Shown: positions 23,886-33,596 of the stretch, one piece after another
Numbering within the stretch: position 1 is the stretch's first letter
Layout of the letters: the number at the start of each line of letters is the position of its first letter
From: Microcebus murinus
Lineage: Eukaryota > Chordata > Mammalia > Primates > Cheirogaleidae
Direction of reading: 5' to 3'
DNA length: 64,000 bases
Assembly: GCF_040939455.1 (NCBI RefSeq)
Contig: NC_134108.1
Coordinates: 12,243,501 to 12,307,500 of the forward strand
Notes under the pieces: model-generated
Seen by the model: the letters and a program-made list of their open reading frames with translations, nothing else
Told to the model about the DNA's origin: nothing
Databases searched by the model: none
Program-made: the position numbers and the translations under genes

Positions 23886-24191
23886 CTGTGAGTCCCCAAT
23901 CCCTGGGCCACAGACCGGCCTGCAGATCTCTGCTGCCACCCAACCCCGCACACCATCCATGGAAAAATTGTCTTCCATAAAACTTAGGAAGGGTGGGGCT
24001 GTGTGGGGAGGTGATACACAGCAGGAGGTGTTTGGTGGGCCAGTGAGGAAGCTTCATCTGTATTTACAGCCATTCCCCATATATCACATCACTGCCTGAG
24101 CTCGGCCTCCCTGCACCCTGCCACCCCCATCCGTAGAAAAGTTGTCTTCCACGAAACTGGTCTGCAGTGCAAGAAATATTGGGGATCACTG
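23886..24191. mobile_element. MER1-type hAT element, internally rearranged, with 8-bp duplication
   Basis: The left end 'gagtccccaatccctgggcca' then 'cagaccggcc' and the right end 'ggggatcactg' are MER1 termini. The subterminal motif 'ccatggaaaaattgtcttcca' occurs at 23958-23978 and again as 'ccgtagaaaagttgtcttcca' at 24131-24151. The second is the expected position. The first is an extra copy directly after the left end, so the element is a rearranged or composite MER1. 'cagcaggaggtg' and 'gcctgagctcggcctccctg' fix the interior. Flanks CTCATTGT (23878-23885) and CTAATTGT (24192-24199) match at 7 of 8 bases. Confidence 0.85.
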
Positions 24192-26875
24192 CTAATTGTT
24201 TCTACTTTTGATTAACTTTTAACTGTTACTGTACTTTTTTTAGTCAATATAAATTCAGAATCTGTTTATCCTTTTTTCTCCAAACCCTGCTGCAACTGAT
24301 CATTCAACATTTTAGGCATAGAGTATAATAAAAAACACAAAATCTTTGACCCTATAGAGCATAAACTCCAAGCACAGGGAGAAATGGATTAATCTAAAAA
24401 ATGTATAAGATATGAACAATTTAAAAATGAGTCACAAAACTGCTCTAAAGGATATAAAGAGACCCTGCACTCAAGAAACACAAATTTATCTTTATCATAC
24501 ACAGAACACCCATGAGAAAAATCAGCCAGCATTGGTCTCCCAGGAAGCTTTAGTATGTTTTAAAGAACTCACACTAAACATGAGGTTTTCTGATGCAAGG
24601 CAATAAATTTACAAATCAACAACATTAGTTTAGCATAAGAAATTCCAATTGCCTGAAGCCTAATAAAATTTGTTCTAAATAACTTATTCATTTCTCCCTG
24701 TGATTATTGCTTTGTCTTTGAATAGGTTACCTTCTTGGGTTATGATTTCAAGCTTACCTTTTTAATTAAATTTACCCTGTGCAATGGTAAAACAAATAGG
24801 TATCATACAAATTCTATAAAAGAAATTTTAGTAACATGCATTAACTTTGACCAGTTTCCAAATGCTTTTACATTAGCAGGGGGATATAAAGAGTGATTCT
24901 CCATCTGTCTTTTGGCTAGTTAAGCTGAGAAGAAACAGTTTCCCCCAGTCAGAGGAAAGTTTGTGATAGAAGACATACATTAAGCATATTTTCTTGAGTA
25001 AAAATATTTTGTATTTTTTATAAACAATAATTAAAATATCTAAAAAGAAAATAAAAATAATTAAAAAGCATCCATCTCTTTTTAGAAACACTGGAAATGA
25101 TTACTCCAAAGATTACTAAGTTATTAAAATTATTAACCATTTTTATATATTTTTATATACTACCAAAACCAGGTAATTACTATTGGAATTGTGTTCACTA
25201 TAAAATAATTGTCATTCCGTAAATGTTGAGATTTTTACTGTGATGGAGATCTGGCAGTTGCTTTGCTGAACAAGTAGTCTTTCCAAATGCATCATTAGGG
25301 TACCTTAGGATGTTGTTCAACATAGAGATATTTACATTTGTTTATTTGTGATATAACTTAATAATCACATCTCTTTATTTCCTGAGTTTGGTTAATGAGA
25401 CTCTCAGTAGTAATCTCAGATATGAAGGGTGTATAGTGGTTTCTAAATCCATCTGGGTTCCAGATTTCAGAGAATAAGTAAGGTGGTTTTGGATACTAAA
25501 GCATTCATCAAATATTTGTCTGAAATTATTTAGTCTCAAAGTTTGGATCACAAGGTTTTCAGTTGCTATAGATACCTGTTTTACAATGCTGAGCAGTATC
25601 AGAAGTTTCAGTATAGTTACAACAAAAGTTGACACAGACTATTAAATTTCAGGGAAATGTCATTTATTTTATGAACCAATTTTTGCAGTAGAGGAACTGA
25701 CACCACTTCAGGATTTATGTGAAATTAAGTTGACAAGGCATATAAGGAAAGCCAAGTCTCATAGGTAAAGGAGACGCAGTTGCCAAGAATACATGCAATT
25801 CTTATTCACAGTTTCTTTTGGTGTTACCAGCATTAAAAGGAATAAAATTCTCTGACTAGGGAAACATCACTACTGGCTTTCAGTTATTGCTCTTACCCAT
25901 TTTACAAATTAAAATAACCGTATCTATCCATCTATTTATTGTCTACCTATCTATCTGGTGATGGACAGGTTAGCAAACATTCCTAGTAGATGCTAATGGA
26001 CATCGCATGCCTTCTGATGTTTATTTTTTGGTTGTGAATTGTTTTTAAGGCCCTCTTGAGTTCATCTGAAGAACTAATATCACAACATTTCAAGACAGAC
26101 AATCATATGTTTTTATGTGAATCCATGTGCAAAATTATTTTGGTCCATTTGCCAACCTTTATTTGAAGAGGAACGACTCATCAATTGTTTAAGGAAGTGA
26201 TACACCATATACCCTCTATATCAGCAAAACCTCAGATAAGACAGTTGTAAAATTACCTGATAGCATCGTTATATGTATGGAAATAAATTACACTAAAACT
26301 TCTTTAAAGGTAAGTACAGCTTGGAAATTATAGAACTATAATTCTATAATTACAAAACTATAATTGCAGCATTATAAAAGTAAGCAGAATTTTGTCTAGT
26401 TAGTTTAGTATCAGAACTAGTAGCTAATTTGTTTTTGCTAGGTGATAGCCTCTTGGAGACAAAATTAATAGATTTAAAAAATGAAAAACAAATTGGAAAG
26501 AGTACAGAAGAAAAGATAATTAGCATATGTATATCTACATCAATCTTACTAATGTAGTTTTAAGAGTTAACCTTCTGAAAATGTTTATAATCTTGTTTAT
26601 TCTATGTTTGGCTTATTACTCATTATTCTCATGACATAATGCGAGGTGCACAATAATAGAATCTAAAGGACTACAGTTTAAATTAAGAATGTTTTGGGCT
26701 TTAATGCATATATGAATCGGCTTTGAGCAAATTCAGAAAATGGCACAGATAAATGGTACTGCTGTATTTTCCAGTTTATCTGAAGGGAAGCAATATTATA
26801 CTAACCTGAATGTCTTTTAGGTCTGATCTGGTAAGGTGCTCAGAAAGAATGCTGTGTAAGGCCATATGCCATATA
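24192..26875. other. 2.7 kb without a recognised gene or large repeat
   Basis: AT-rich unique-looking sequence. A degenerate (TATC)n/(TCTA)n run lies at about 25920-25960. Frames of 60-86 codons (for example minus 25375-25635, plus 24412-24606) carry no recognisable domains. Confidence 0.5.
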
Positions 26876-27009
26876 ATTAGGCCTGCCAGATTAGATACAG
26901 AATGCTAAATATTGCATGGGTCACAAGCATATGAAAATTATTTCTTGTTTACCTAAAATTCAAGAGTGACTAGGCATATATCTTTATTTGCTAGATCTGG
27001 CAACCCTAC
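26876..27009. mobile_element. Palindromic MITE remnant (DNA transposon), name not assigned
   Basis: The left end 'cctgccagattagatacagaa' and right end 'tttgctagatctggcaaccct' are inverted copies. The right arm 'cttgtttacctaaaattcaag' then 'agtgactaggcatata' matches a common mammalian palindromic element whose arms read 'gccagatttagcaaataaaaa ... aaatctggcaaccc'. Most of the left arm is deleted, so the hairpin is lopsided. Confidence 0.75.
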
Positions 27010-27044
27010 ATGTAATACTAGAATAGAAGTGGCTTTTTCAGAAT

Positions 27045-27110
27045 GCATATAGTGCTAGACATGGTTCCAGGCACATAGTAAAGGTTCAAAATTTATTAGC
27101 AAGTACCAAT
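27045..27110 (+). mobile_element. Short L2/MIR 3' end remnant
   Basis: 'ggttccaggcacatagtaaag' then 'gttcaaaatttatt' corresponds to the shared L2/MIR 3' terminus ('gcctggcacatagtaggtgct ... caataaat'). Too short to separate the two families. Confidence 0.4.
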
Positions 27111-27644
27111 AATAAAAATGACAAAAATAAAAATAATAAATCGCGATATGTTGACCAAATTTGAAGAAAACTCCCACTGCATACCATATGTTGTATGAAA
27201 TAGACAAGGTTAAAAAATAATACTGCAAGATATAATTTTAGTACTTAGATGTTAGCAAAGAAGTGTTATTCAAGAATCAATGGAAGGCAAAGTTTTCTGT
27301 AAACAGATGAAAACGAGAATAGGTATGGAACCAGGCCAAGGCAAGATATGCAGCCAGCTAACCAAGGGGCTTTGAATTATTTCCTTAGGAATATTAAGAA
27401 GAATGTTAAAGAGAGTGCTTTAAAACTGTAATTTAAGGACTTATTGCAGAAAAGCTTTGCTCACATAGGCCTTGTACTTTTTAAATGTAATATTTAAATT
27501 GCAAACTTGAGATGGCTGGAGTGTTTTCAAGATGGCCTTTTAGAGTGGACCCACAAAGCCTTAAAAGGACAAAATCAAAATCCTCCTTTTCAACTCCTTT
27601 TCAAGACCTTTTTTTTTCTCAGAATGGAACCAAGTCTCATGAAG
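27111..27644. other. No recognised feature
   Basis: About 530 bases of unique-looking AT-rich sequence with A-rich runs at 27117-27140. Confidence 0.5.
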
Positions 27645-27745
27645 ATTACATAATTACAATAACCATCTAGTTAACAGGATTTCTGGGACTCAGATCCAGG
27701 TTCCCTGACCCTGAGACTCGTGCTCTCTCCGTGGCATGATAAATA
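27645..27745 (-). mobile_element. MIR 5' part remnant
   Basis: 'actcagatccaggttccctga' and 'gagactcgtgctctctcc' match the reversed MIR head ('ttcgaacccaggtctgcctga ... agcccgtgctctt'). Confidence 0.55.
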
Positions 27746-29029
27746 CAAAACAGAAGAGATATTAATCTCAGCAATACCTTAGTACTCAAGAGTTTATTAA
27801 ACACTGTTATTTGACATTTCAGATCTTCTATGTTATCACTGCGTACTTGCATTCATCTAAAAACTCTTAAAAGTTGTCTTAAGAAATTAGCTTTGGGCAA
27901 ATTGGTACCAATGAGTTATTATATTATGTTCTTGCGGAATGGGTTGGAAAATAATATTTATTAGGGGTCCTAAGGTCAGGAAGAATAGGATTGTGATGCC
28001 ATTTAGCAGTAACTAGCAGGAGCTACTTAGATATTAAAGTTCATTTAGATTTTTATCTTTCCTTGTCCACTTATGAGCATCAAGTCAATTTTCATTTGAC
28101 CCAGGTCTTTTATAGGCTCATAATTCACCACATTTTGGTATCCTTTCCTGTTTTTGTTTTTTTTTTTTCTTCAATCTCTATTTGGCATATCTAATCCTGA
28201 AATCTGTTTCTGGCAGCTTTGACTCTTCCTGTTTTAGTTGCTTTCAGTCAGCTCAAATTTGTTGGTTAATTTTCCTTTTACTGCTATATTGTAGTATAGA
28301 GAGAGACTGCAAAGAAAATCTTTCTGTGTAATGGCTCTTCTGAGTGGGGAAGAGACCTTAGAGGAAGGACCCCTAATATTGGAGAGAGCTAATATTAGGG
28401 AGACAGTAGAGTTAGAATCTTCTCAGCAGCCCACTTAGCAAATTACACTGTATGACCTTTGAATTAGAATATCGTCTTTGCAAGGAAAGTCACTACAAGG
28501 TTATTTAAATCACTTGTCTTATCGAATGGCCCTATTCTGGAAATGCACACTATGTGGTCCTTCAGCTGGGATGTGACCATCTTTAGTGAGGGGAACCCCC
28601 TAATCTCCCTAGGAGATACAGAGGTAATAAACTCTGGCATACATTTTGAGAGTGGAGATCTATGTCATTCTCAAATAAAATGATGAGGGTGTTTTGTGAC
28701 AAGTGTTCTCATGAAGTATTTTTTAAGTCAAATCACCCACAGAAATGTAACTTTGATATTTAACTGGATTACTATTCATGAAGTTTCATCACTATTAACC
28801 AAGACATGAATGTGTCCTTGCAAATATGTGCAAACATACACCCACTCTGACTTCCACACATGCTTTGTTTTTAAATGTATGTTGGTGAGGAGCTTCCTCG
28901 TTAGCCAGTCTTTTCCTTTATTTTAAAAAAATCATATTTACCTTCTAGTAATTTTCCACTTTTAAGCCTTCTAATACTTGCAGACTTTCTTCTTTATTCC
29001 AATCTTTCAACTCTATTTACAAAAATAAT
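27746..29029. other. 1.3 kb without a recognised gene or repeat
   Basis: Unique-looking. One perfect 10-bp inverted repeat with a 10-base loop, CCCTAATATT (28371-28380) and AATATTAGGG (28391-28400), is the only structure noted. A T-run lies at about 28157-28168. Confidence 0.5.
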
Positions 29030-29340
29030 TTTAATATAACTTAAAAATGTTACATGTGATCATTTAGAAAAATTTAAAAAATATGAAAGATGAAGAAAAA
29101 GACACATAATATCACTACCTGAGGTAACTATTGGTATCATTTTGATGTATTTTAAAAAATGGTTTGTGATACAACCATCTTTTATTCACTTAACATACTT
29201 TGTGAGTATAATTATAAATTGCTAACATCTATACTGTAACTTTAAAGCTGAATTATATCCATTGTATGGGTGTTTATCTTATTTTAATCAATCTCTAATG
29301 TTGTACATACATCTTTAAATAAAACTCTTGTGATTCATGT
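29030..29340 (-). mobile_element. L1M-like fragment, minus strand
   Basis: 'tatcactacctgaggtaacta' then 'ttggtatcattttgatgta', 'tcttttattcacttaacatac', 'aaagctgaattatatccattg' and 'tatgggtg' follow an antisense L1M 3'-region order ('ccacccagagataaccactgt ... ttcacttaacat ... ggctgcatagtattccattg'). Decayed. Confidence 0.5.
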
Positions 29341-29452
29341 CTATGATAATAACTCTTTTTCTGTTTTTCCTTCTAACTATACATGTAATATTTATCTTAT
29401 AATAAAAATCTGTTAAATTTTTATACTTATTACAGTCATGATTAATTAGTAA

Positions 29453-29562
29453 GTCATATATGTATTATACCAATCATTATTATACTATAATAATAATTAT
29501 TAACACAGGGATTTTGTTCAGTCTTTATGCAATAGTAATTATTAGTATAATACATACATGAC
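29453..29562. repeat. Imperfect inverted repeat, 34-base arms, 42-base spacer
   Basis: The left arm (29453-29486) begins GTCATATATGTATTATAC. The right arm (29529-29562) ends GTATAATACATACATGAC. Comparing the left arm with the reverse complement of the right, 27 of 34 positions match, and 24 of the outer 27. Possibly a decayed MITE or a fold-back in AT-rich DNA. I do not recognise a family. Confidence 0.6.
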
Positions 29563-29565
29563 ATA

Positions 29566-29670
29566 ATGAGAGAGGCCATCTGTGACTCATCTTTGCAGCC
29601 TAAGTGCTTAACTAAAATCTGGAATATGGTAGGTCCATGTTTTTGTTAAGTGAATGATTGAATATGAATG
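29566..29670 (+). mobile_element. L2 3' end remnant (weak)
   Basis: 'ctaaaatctggaatatggtag' followed by 'gttaagtgaatgattgaatat' and 'gaatgaatg' recalls the L2 3' terminus ('...agtaggtgctcaataaatgtt ... gaatgaatga'). The upstream part is poor. Confidence 0.35.
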
Positions 29671-32600
29671 AATGAAACTTTGATTTGAGAAAATAGTTTG
29701 AATTCAGGATTTTTAAATAATAATTTTCTCTTTCTATATTTAATATACAATTAATAGAAAGAAAAAATGTCTATGTCTACCTATCCTTACTTTTCCTATT
29801 TCTCCCAGATATTGCAAAGTTCTCAGTCTGTTTAGCATTTGGCAGGTATTATTTGGCATATTGTAAGGTGTTTAGTGATAACTCTACTTCTTCTGCTTCT
29901 ATTTTTTCAGGAACTTCTGTCAGTTGGTTGAGCGAAGTTATAAAACATGCTGGTTTTTAAAGCCCCTGAGCAAAAATTTAAAAATTAAAAAAATAATTTT
30001 AAAAATGTAGTAAAGGAAGAAGACCTGTAATGACAATTTTAGTAGGGGAGATCACATCACAGTACTCTGCACAGCCAGAGAAACTAGGGTGACACTTCAC
30101 ACCAAGACATTTAGAACTTTTGAAAGCCCAGAAACACTTCTGAACGGTTCTCACCTGATGTTTGATATTCAGGCTTGAGTCCAAAAGGGATTGGCTCAAA
30201 TCTATGTGGAGTATTTTGTCTCTTACTTCTCTAACACACTCTTGGTTCCATATTGAATGCTTAAAAAAAAATTCAATTTACACCTAGTTATTTTCTCTTA
30301 TTAATTGCTGTTTCTGAAAAGTGTATTGGCAGAAAATGTTTTTGATCTTTATTACCTTGGCACAGTGTTAATCCCCAAGTTACAGGAATTTCTGTATAAT
30401 CGAAATAGCTTGGGTAAAGGATGCAGAGATTAAAGGAAAAAATTCAATACTGTACAACATTGTACATACATAGATATTAAATGCAGGATATTATCACTTC
30501 AAATAATTTTGCTGCAGTTAGAGATTTGGATACTGATTTACATGTGGACAGGGATTCAGAGATAGTGAAGAAAAAAGATAGAAGAGGAATTCTAGATGCA
30601 TCTGAAGAGTTCATCTATTGCTATGGAAACAGATACAGCCTAGCAACAGCTGCTTGGTATGTATCTGTGATGCAGAGCTTAAGCCCTCAAATAAGAGAAA
30701 AATGAGCCATGAAGAAATCTTTAGAATATATAGTGTTTATATTTTTAAAAGTTTGAAATGAACAGTGGAAAATTCATACATAACTATATGTCAAAAGAAT
30801 AAAGTTACAGAAATTTAACCTTATTTTCTCACCATCAAAGAAGCTAGCATACTACTTGATATATTATAATAACTGCTATAGTATTCTTATTAGAAGAGAA
30901 AATGCCACGTATCAATACCACGTATCAATGGTCAATACTAATTGAACATTTTTTTGCTGAGTCTGGAAGATACTATTCAACCATACTTTTAACATACATG
31001 CTTTGTTCTCTACAATTCTTAAAATCTTATCAATATGAAATATTACAAATAAGTCTTTGTGAAAGAAAGAAAATTCAGATTACTTGGGAATTTTATTAAA
31101 GCCTGAAAAATATTGTGATTATATTTTTCTTTTTAGTTAATAGAATAGTTCTCTCATTTATTAAATTTTCTAAGTACCTCAACCATTCTTTTTAAATGTT
31201 TAAATAAACATTAATTTCCAAAAAATGAAAATAACCAGATATTTGTTATAATTTTGCATCACTTTATATGAGTGGTGTGTGTATGTTTATGTGTGTTAAT
31301 AGCAAACAGTTTCTAAGGAGCAGAGAATTTTTTCTTTAACTTTCAATCATGCTATAAACTATAATGAAATTAACATTAATTAAGGGCTGTTTAAAGCTGT
31401 ACTGTCAAGTTTGCTGGATCATGGAAGGTTATATCTGGAATAGATCAAACACTTATTCTAATGAAAATTAATACCTAAGGCAGGGAGGAGTTTTGCTTTA
31501 TTTTTATTTTATTTTTCCAAAACAATTATATCTCATCCCTGCTTAGGCATGGGATTCTATATGTGATATTTCTTATGCTAGAATCTCAGCAAATGTAATT
31601 ATAAAGCAAATAATTTCACTACAACTAATCACTTGTTAAAGAAGACACCATCAAAAGAGTAAGAGGAAGATAGTCTAAAGATAATAAACTGTAAAAGAAA
31701 AAAAGAAAGCTGTGAGGACTTCTCATTAAGATAGGCTTATAAATTTTAAAACATCTTATTTAAAGGTAAAATTATCAAAAGCATGTGCCATTTTAGGTTT
31801 CTGGTCATGAGTCTTGAAGGTGAAGATCTCTGATTTGTATTGTGTTGCTTAAAGAATATTTTTTACTTTTTGTATTCACTACAACAGGGAACCAAAGAAG
31901 GTGGGAATATTTTTTTCCTCTGGGTAAAAATTCATCTCCATGTGACAAATACCAATGGGAAGTGGAACTTATTGTAACATTTATACTATATATGCCTCTC
32001 ATTTAAAAATTGGTATTAAATAAGTTATTAAACTAACTTTAAATATTTAGATCATCCCAGTACTCAGAATGACACTGACCCTCAAGAAGTGGACACAGAC
32101 TATTCTGTGGTAAGACAAGTGTCACATCTCATAGGCTTGTTATCACTTGCATCACACATAGTTTGATAACTACTTTCCCTCAGATTCAATGATTGGAGGC
32201 AAATGGACTTTTTTAAACTTGGAGATCTCCCCTGGTGACCAATGGCAGGACCAAATGTTGGCTTGGGCATTAACTTTCTTCTGTTTTCACTGGCTTCTGA
32301 AACCAGCACAAAGAAACAAGCTACGTCTTCTGGACTTTCCGTTCTCTTTCTGGAGCCAACAAAGTGAATCACAGGTAGAAATAATTACATTATTAAGGAC
32401 CTTTTATGAACTCATGCCGCTTTACTACTTTATACCTCTCTTTTAACTGCTAGAAACATACTTTTTATATTGAAAACAAACTTTCATACCAAATCCATAA
32501 CTGACCAGAAGACAGCATGCTCTATTATAGACAGCAACACAGAAAATCATAGTAAAGGGATCAAATTCACTTTGTATTCCAATCCCAAATACTGCTCTGT

Positions 32601-32950
32601 TTCCATCAGTCAGAAATGCCATTTTTTAATCCAGAAAGACCCTCAAATTTTAGTATGTCTTTATTAAATGACTGGGAGCATATATTCTTACATGCACCGT
32701 CCTAATTGCAAGACTGTGACTCAGAACATTTAAATGTCTATTTACCATCACAGAGAGAACCATTTGTATGAATCAAAGAACTATGTTCTGTGACTGCTGA
32801 TTTTCACATTAAGTGGACACTAGTGTCAGAATTACCTCTTAGCTATGATTCATAGTTCGGGTTTTGTAATACCTAAGCACTCATTAGCTCCATCATGAGA
32901 GTTTCTGAACCCTGAATAAGTGAATTCTATTTTATTGCAATTCACGTACA
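29671..32950. other. 3.3 kb without a recognised gene or repeat
   Basis: Unique-looking sequence and the longest stretch in the window's middle free of recognised repeats. It contains a 74-codon ATG frame at 30481-30705 with no known domain, a 90-codon minus-strand frame at 32100-32372 that lacks an ATG start, and the RFX-like motif listed separately. Confidence 0.5.
30617..30647. promoter_or_regulatory. RFX X-box-like palindromic motif (speculative)
   Basis: ATTGCTATGGAAAC at 30617-30630 resembles the inverted X-box bound by RFX factors (GTTGCCATGGCAAC type). CCTAGCAAC at 30639-30647 is a second half site. They lie 8 bases apart in repeat-poor sequence. A single motif hit has little weight without conservation or binding data. 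Confidence 0.2.
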
Positions 32951-33550
32951 GCCCCATACCTACAGGTGACAAAACCAAAACTCTAGGAGTCATCCTACAT
33001 TTTTTCTTTATTTATGATCTTTTATATCCAGTCACTAAGTCCTGTCACTTTTCTTTTCTTTTCTTTTCTTTTCTTTTCTTTTCTTTTCTTTTCTTTTCTT
33101 TTCTTTTCTTTTCTTTTCTTTTCTTTTCTTTTCTTTTCTTTTCTTTTTTCTTTTCTTTTTCTTTTCTTCTTTTCTCTTCTCTTCTCTTTTTCTTTTCTTT
33201 TCCTTTTTTAATTTTCATGAATTAGTATAACAAGCGCCTAACTGCCTTCTCTGCTTCAATCAATTCTCACAATTGCTTCCTGAGTATTCTAAATTCAGTT
33301 CTATCGGTGTTACTGTCCTGCTTAAAACTTTTTGATGGCTCTCCACCTCCCTCAGCTCTTGAAACTACAGCCTCATTCAAGGATACAAAATTCTCCAAGA
33401 CCTGACCTCTGCCTATCATTCTAGACTGACAGCTTCTCTGCTCTTTAAGCAATAAGCAAAGGTCACGTGAAGCTGCTCCCTCAACTGTGCTGGTTTTCAT
33501 CTGTCCACTTTTAATCCTCACTAAGAAACTTTTCCTTAGCCTCTAATTTA
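32951..33550 (+). mobile_element. LINE-2 (L2), interrupted by an expanded (TTTTC)n tract
   Basis: Left part: 'ctctaggagtcatcctacat' and 'ccagtcactaagtcctgtcac' (to 33048). Right part: 'aagcgcctaactgccttctct', 'tactgtcctgcttaaaacttt', 'ttgatggctctccacctccct', 'ccaagacctgacctctgccta'. Both follow the L2 consensus in the same order. The microsatellite at 33048-33209 replaces or expands the stretch between them. Ancient and non-coding. Confidence 0.8.
33048..33209 (+). repeat. (TTTTC)n pentanucleotide microsatellite, pure pyrimidine
   Basis: 162 consecutive pyrimidines: TTTTC pentamers, about 20 nearly perfect copies, then TTTTTC and TCTTC variants. On the minus strand this is (GAAAA)n. It opens spurious Phe/Ser/Leu frames. 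Likely length-polymorphic. Confidence 0.97.
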
Positions 33551-33596
33551 AGTTCCATTTGTCCTTCAAGATCACCAGGCATGTTATTCTGAGCTT

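Noticed and set aside
30481..30705. 74-codon ATG frame in repeat-free sequence
   Set aside because: No known domain, short, and no supporting promoter or splice structure. Only the X-box-like motif inside it is kept as a weak regulatory note.
32100..32372. 90-codon minus-strand frame
   Set aside because: Starts at GTG, not ATG, with no domain recognised. Treated as chance.
32920..33225. Phe/Ser/Leu repeat frames resembling a low-complexity membrane protein
   Set aside because: Translation of the (TTTTC)n tract inside an L2.
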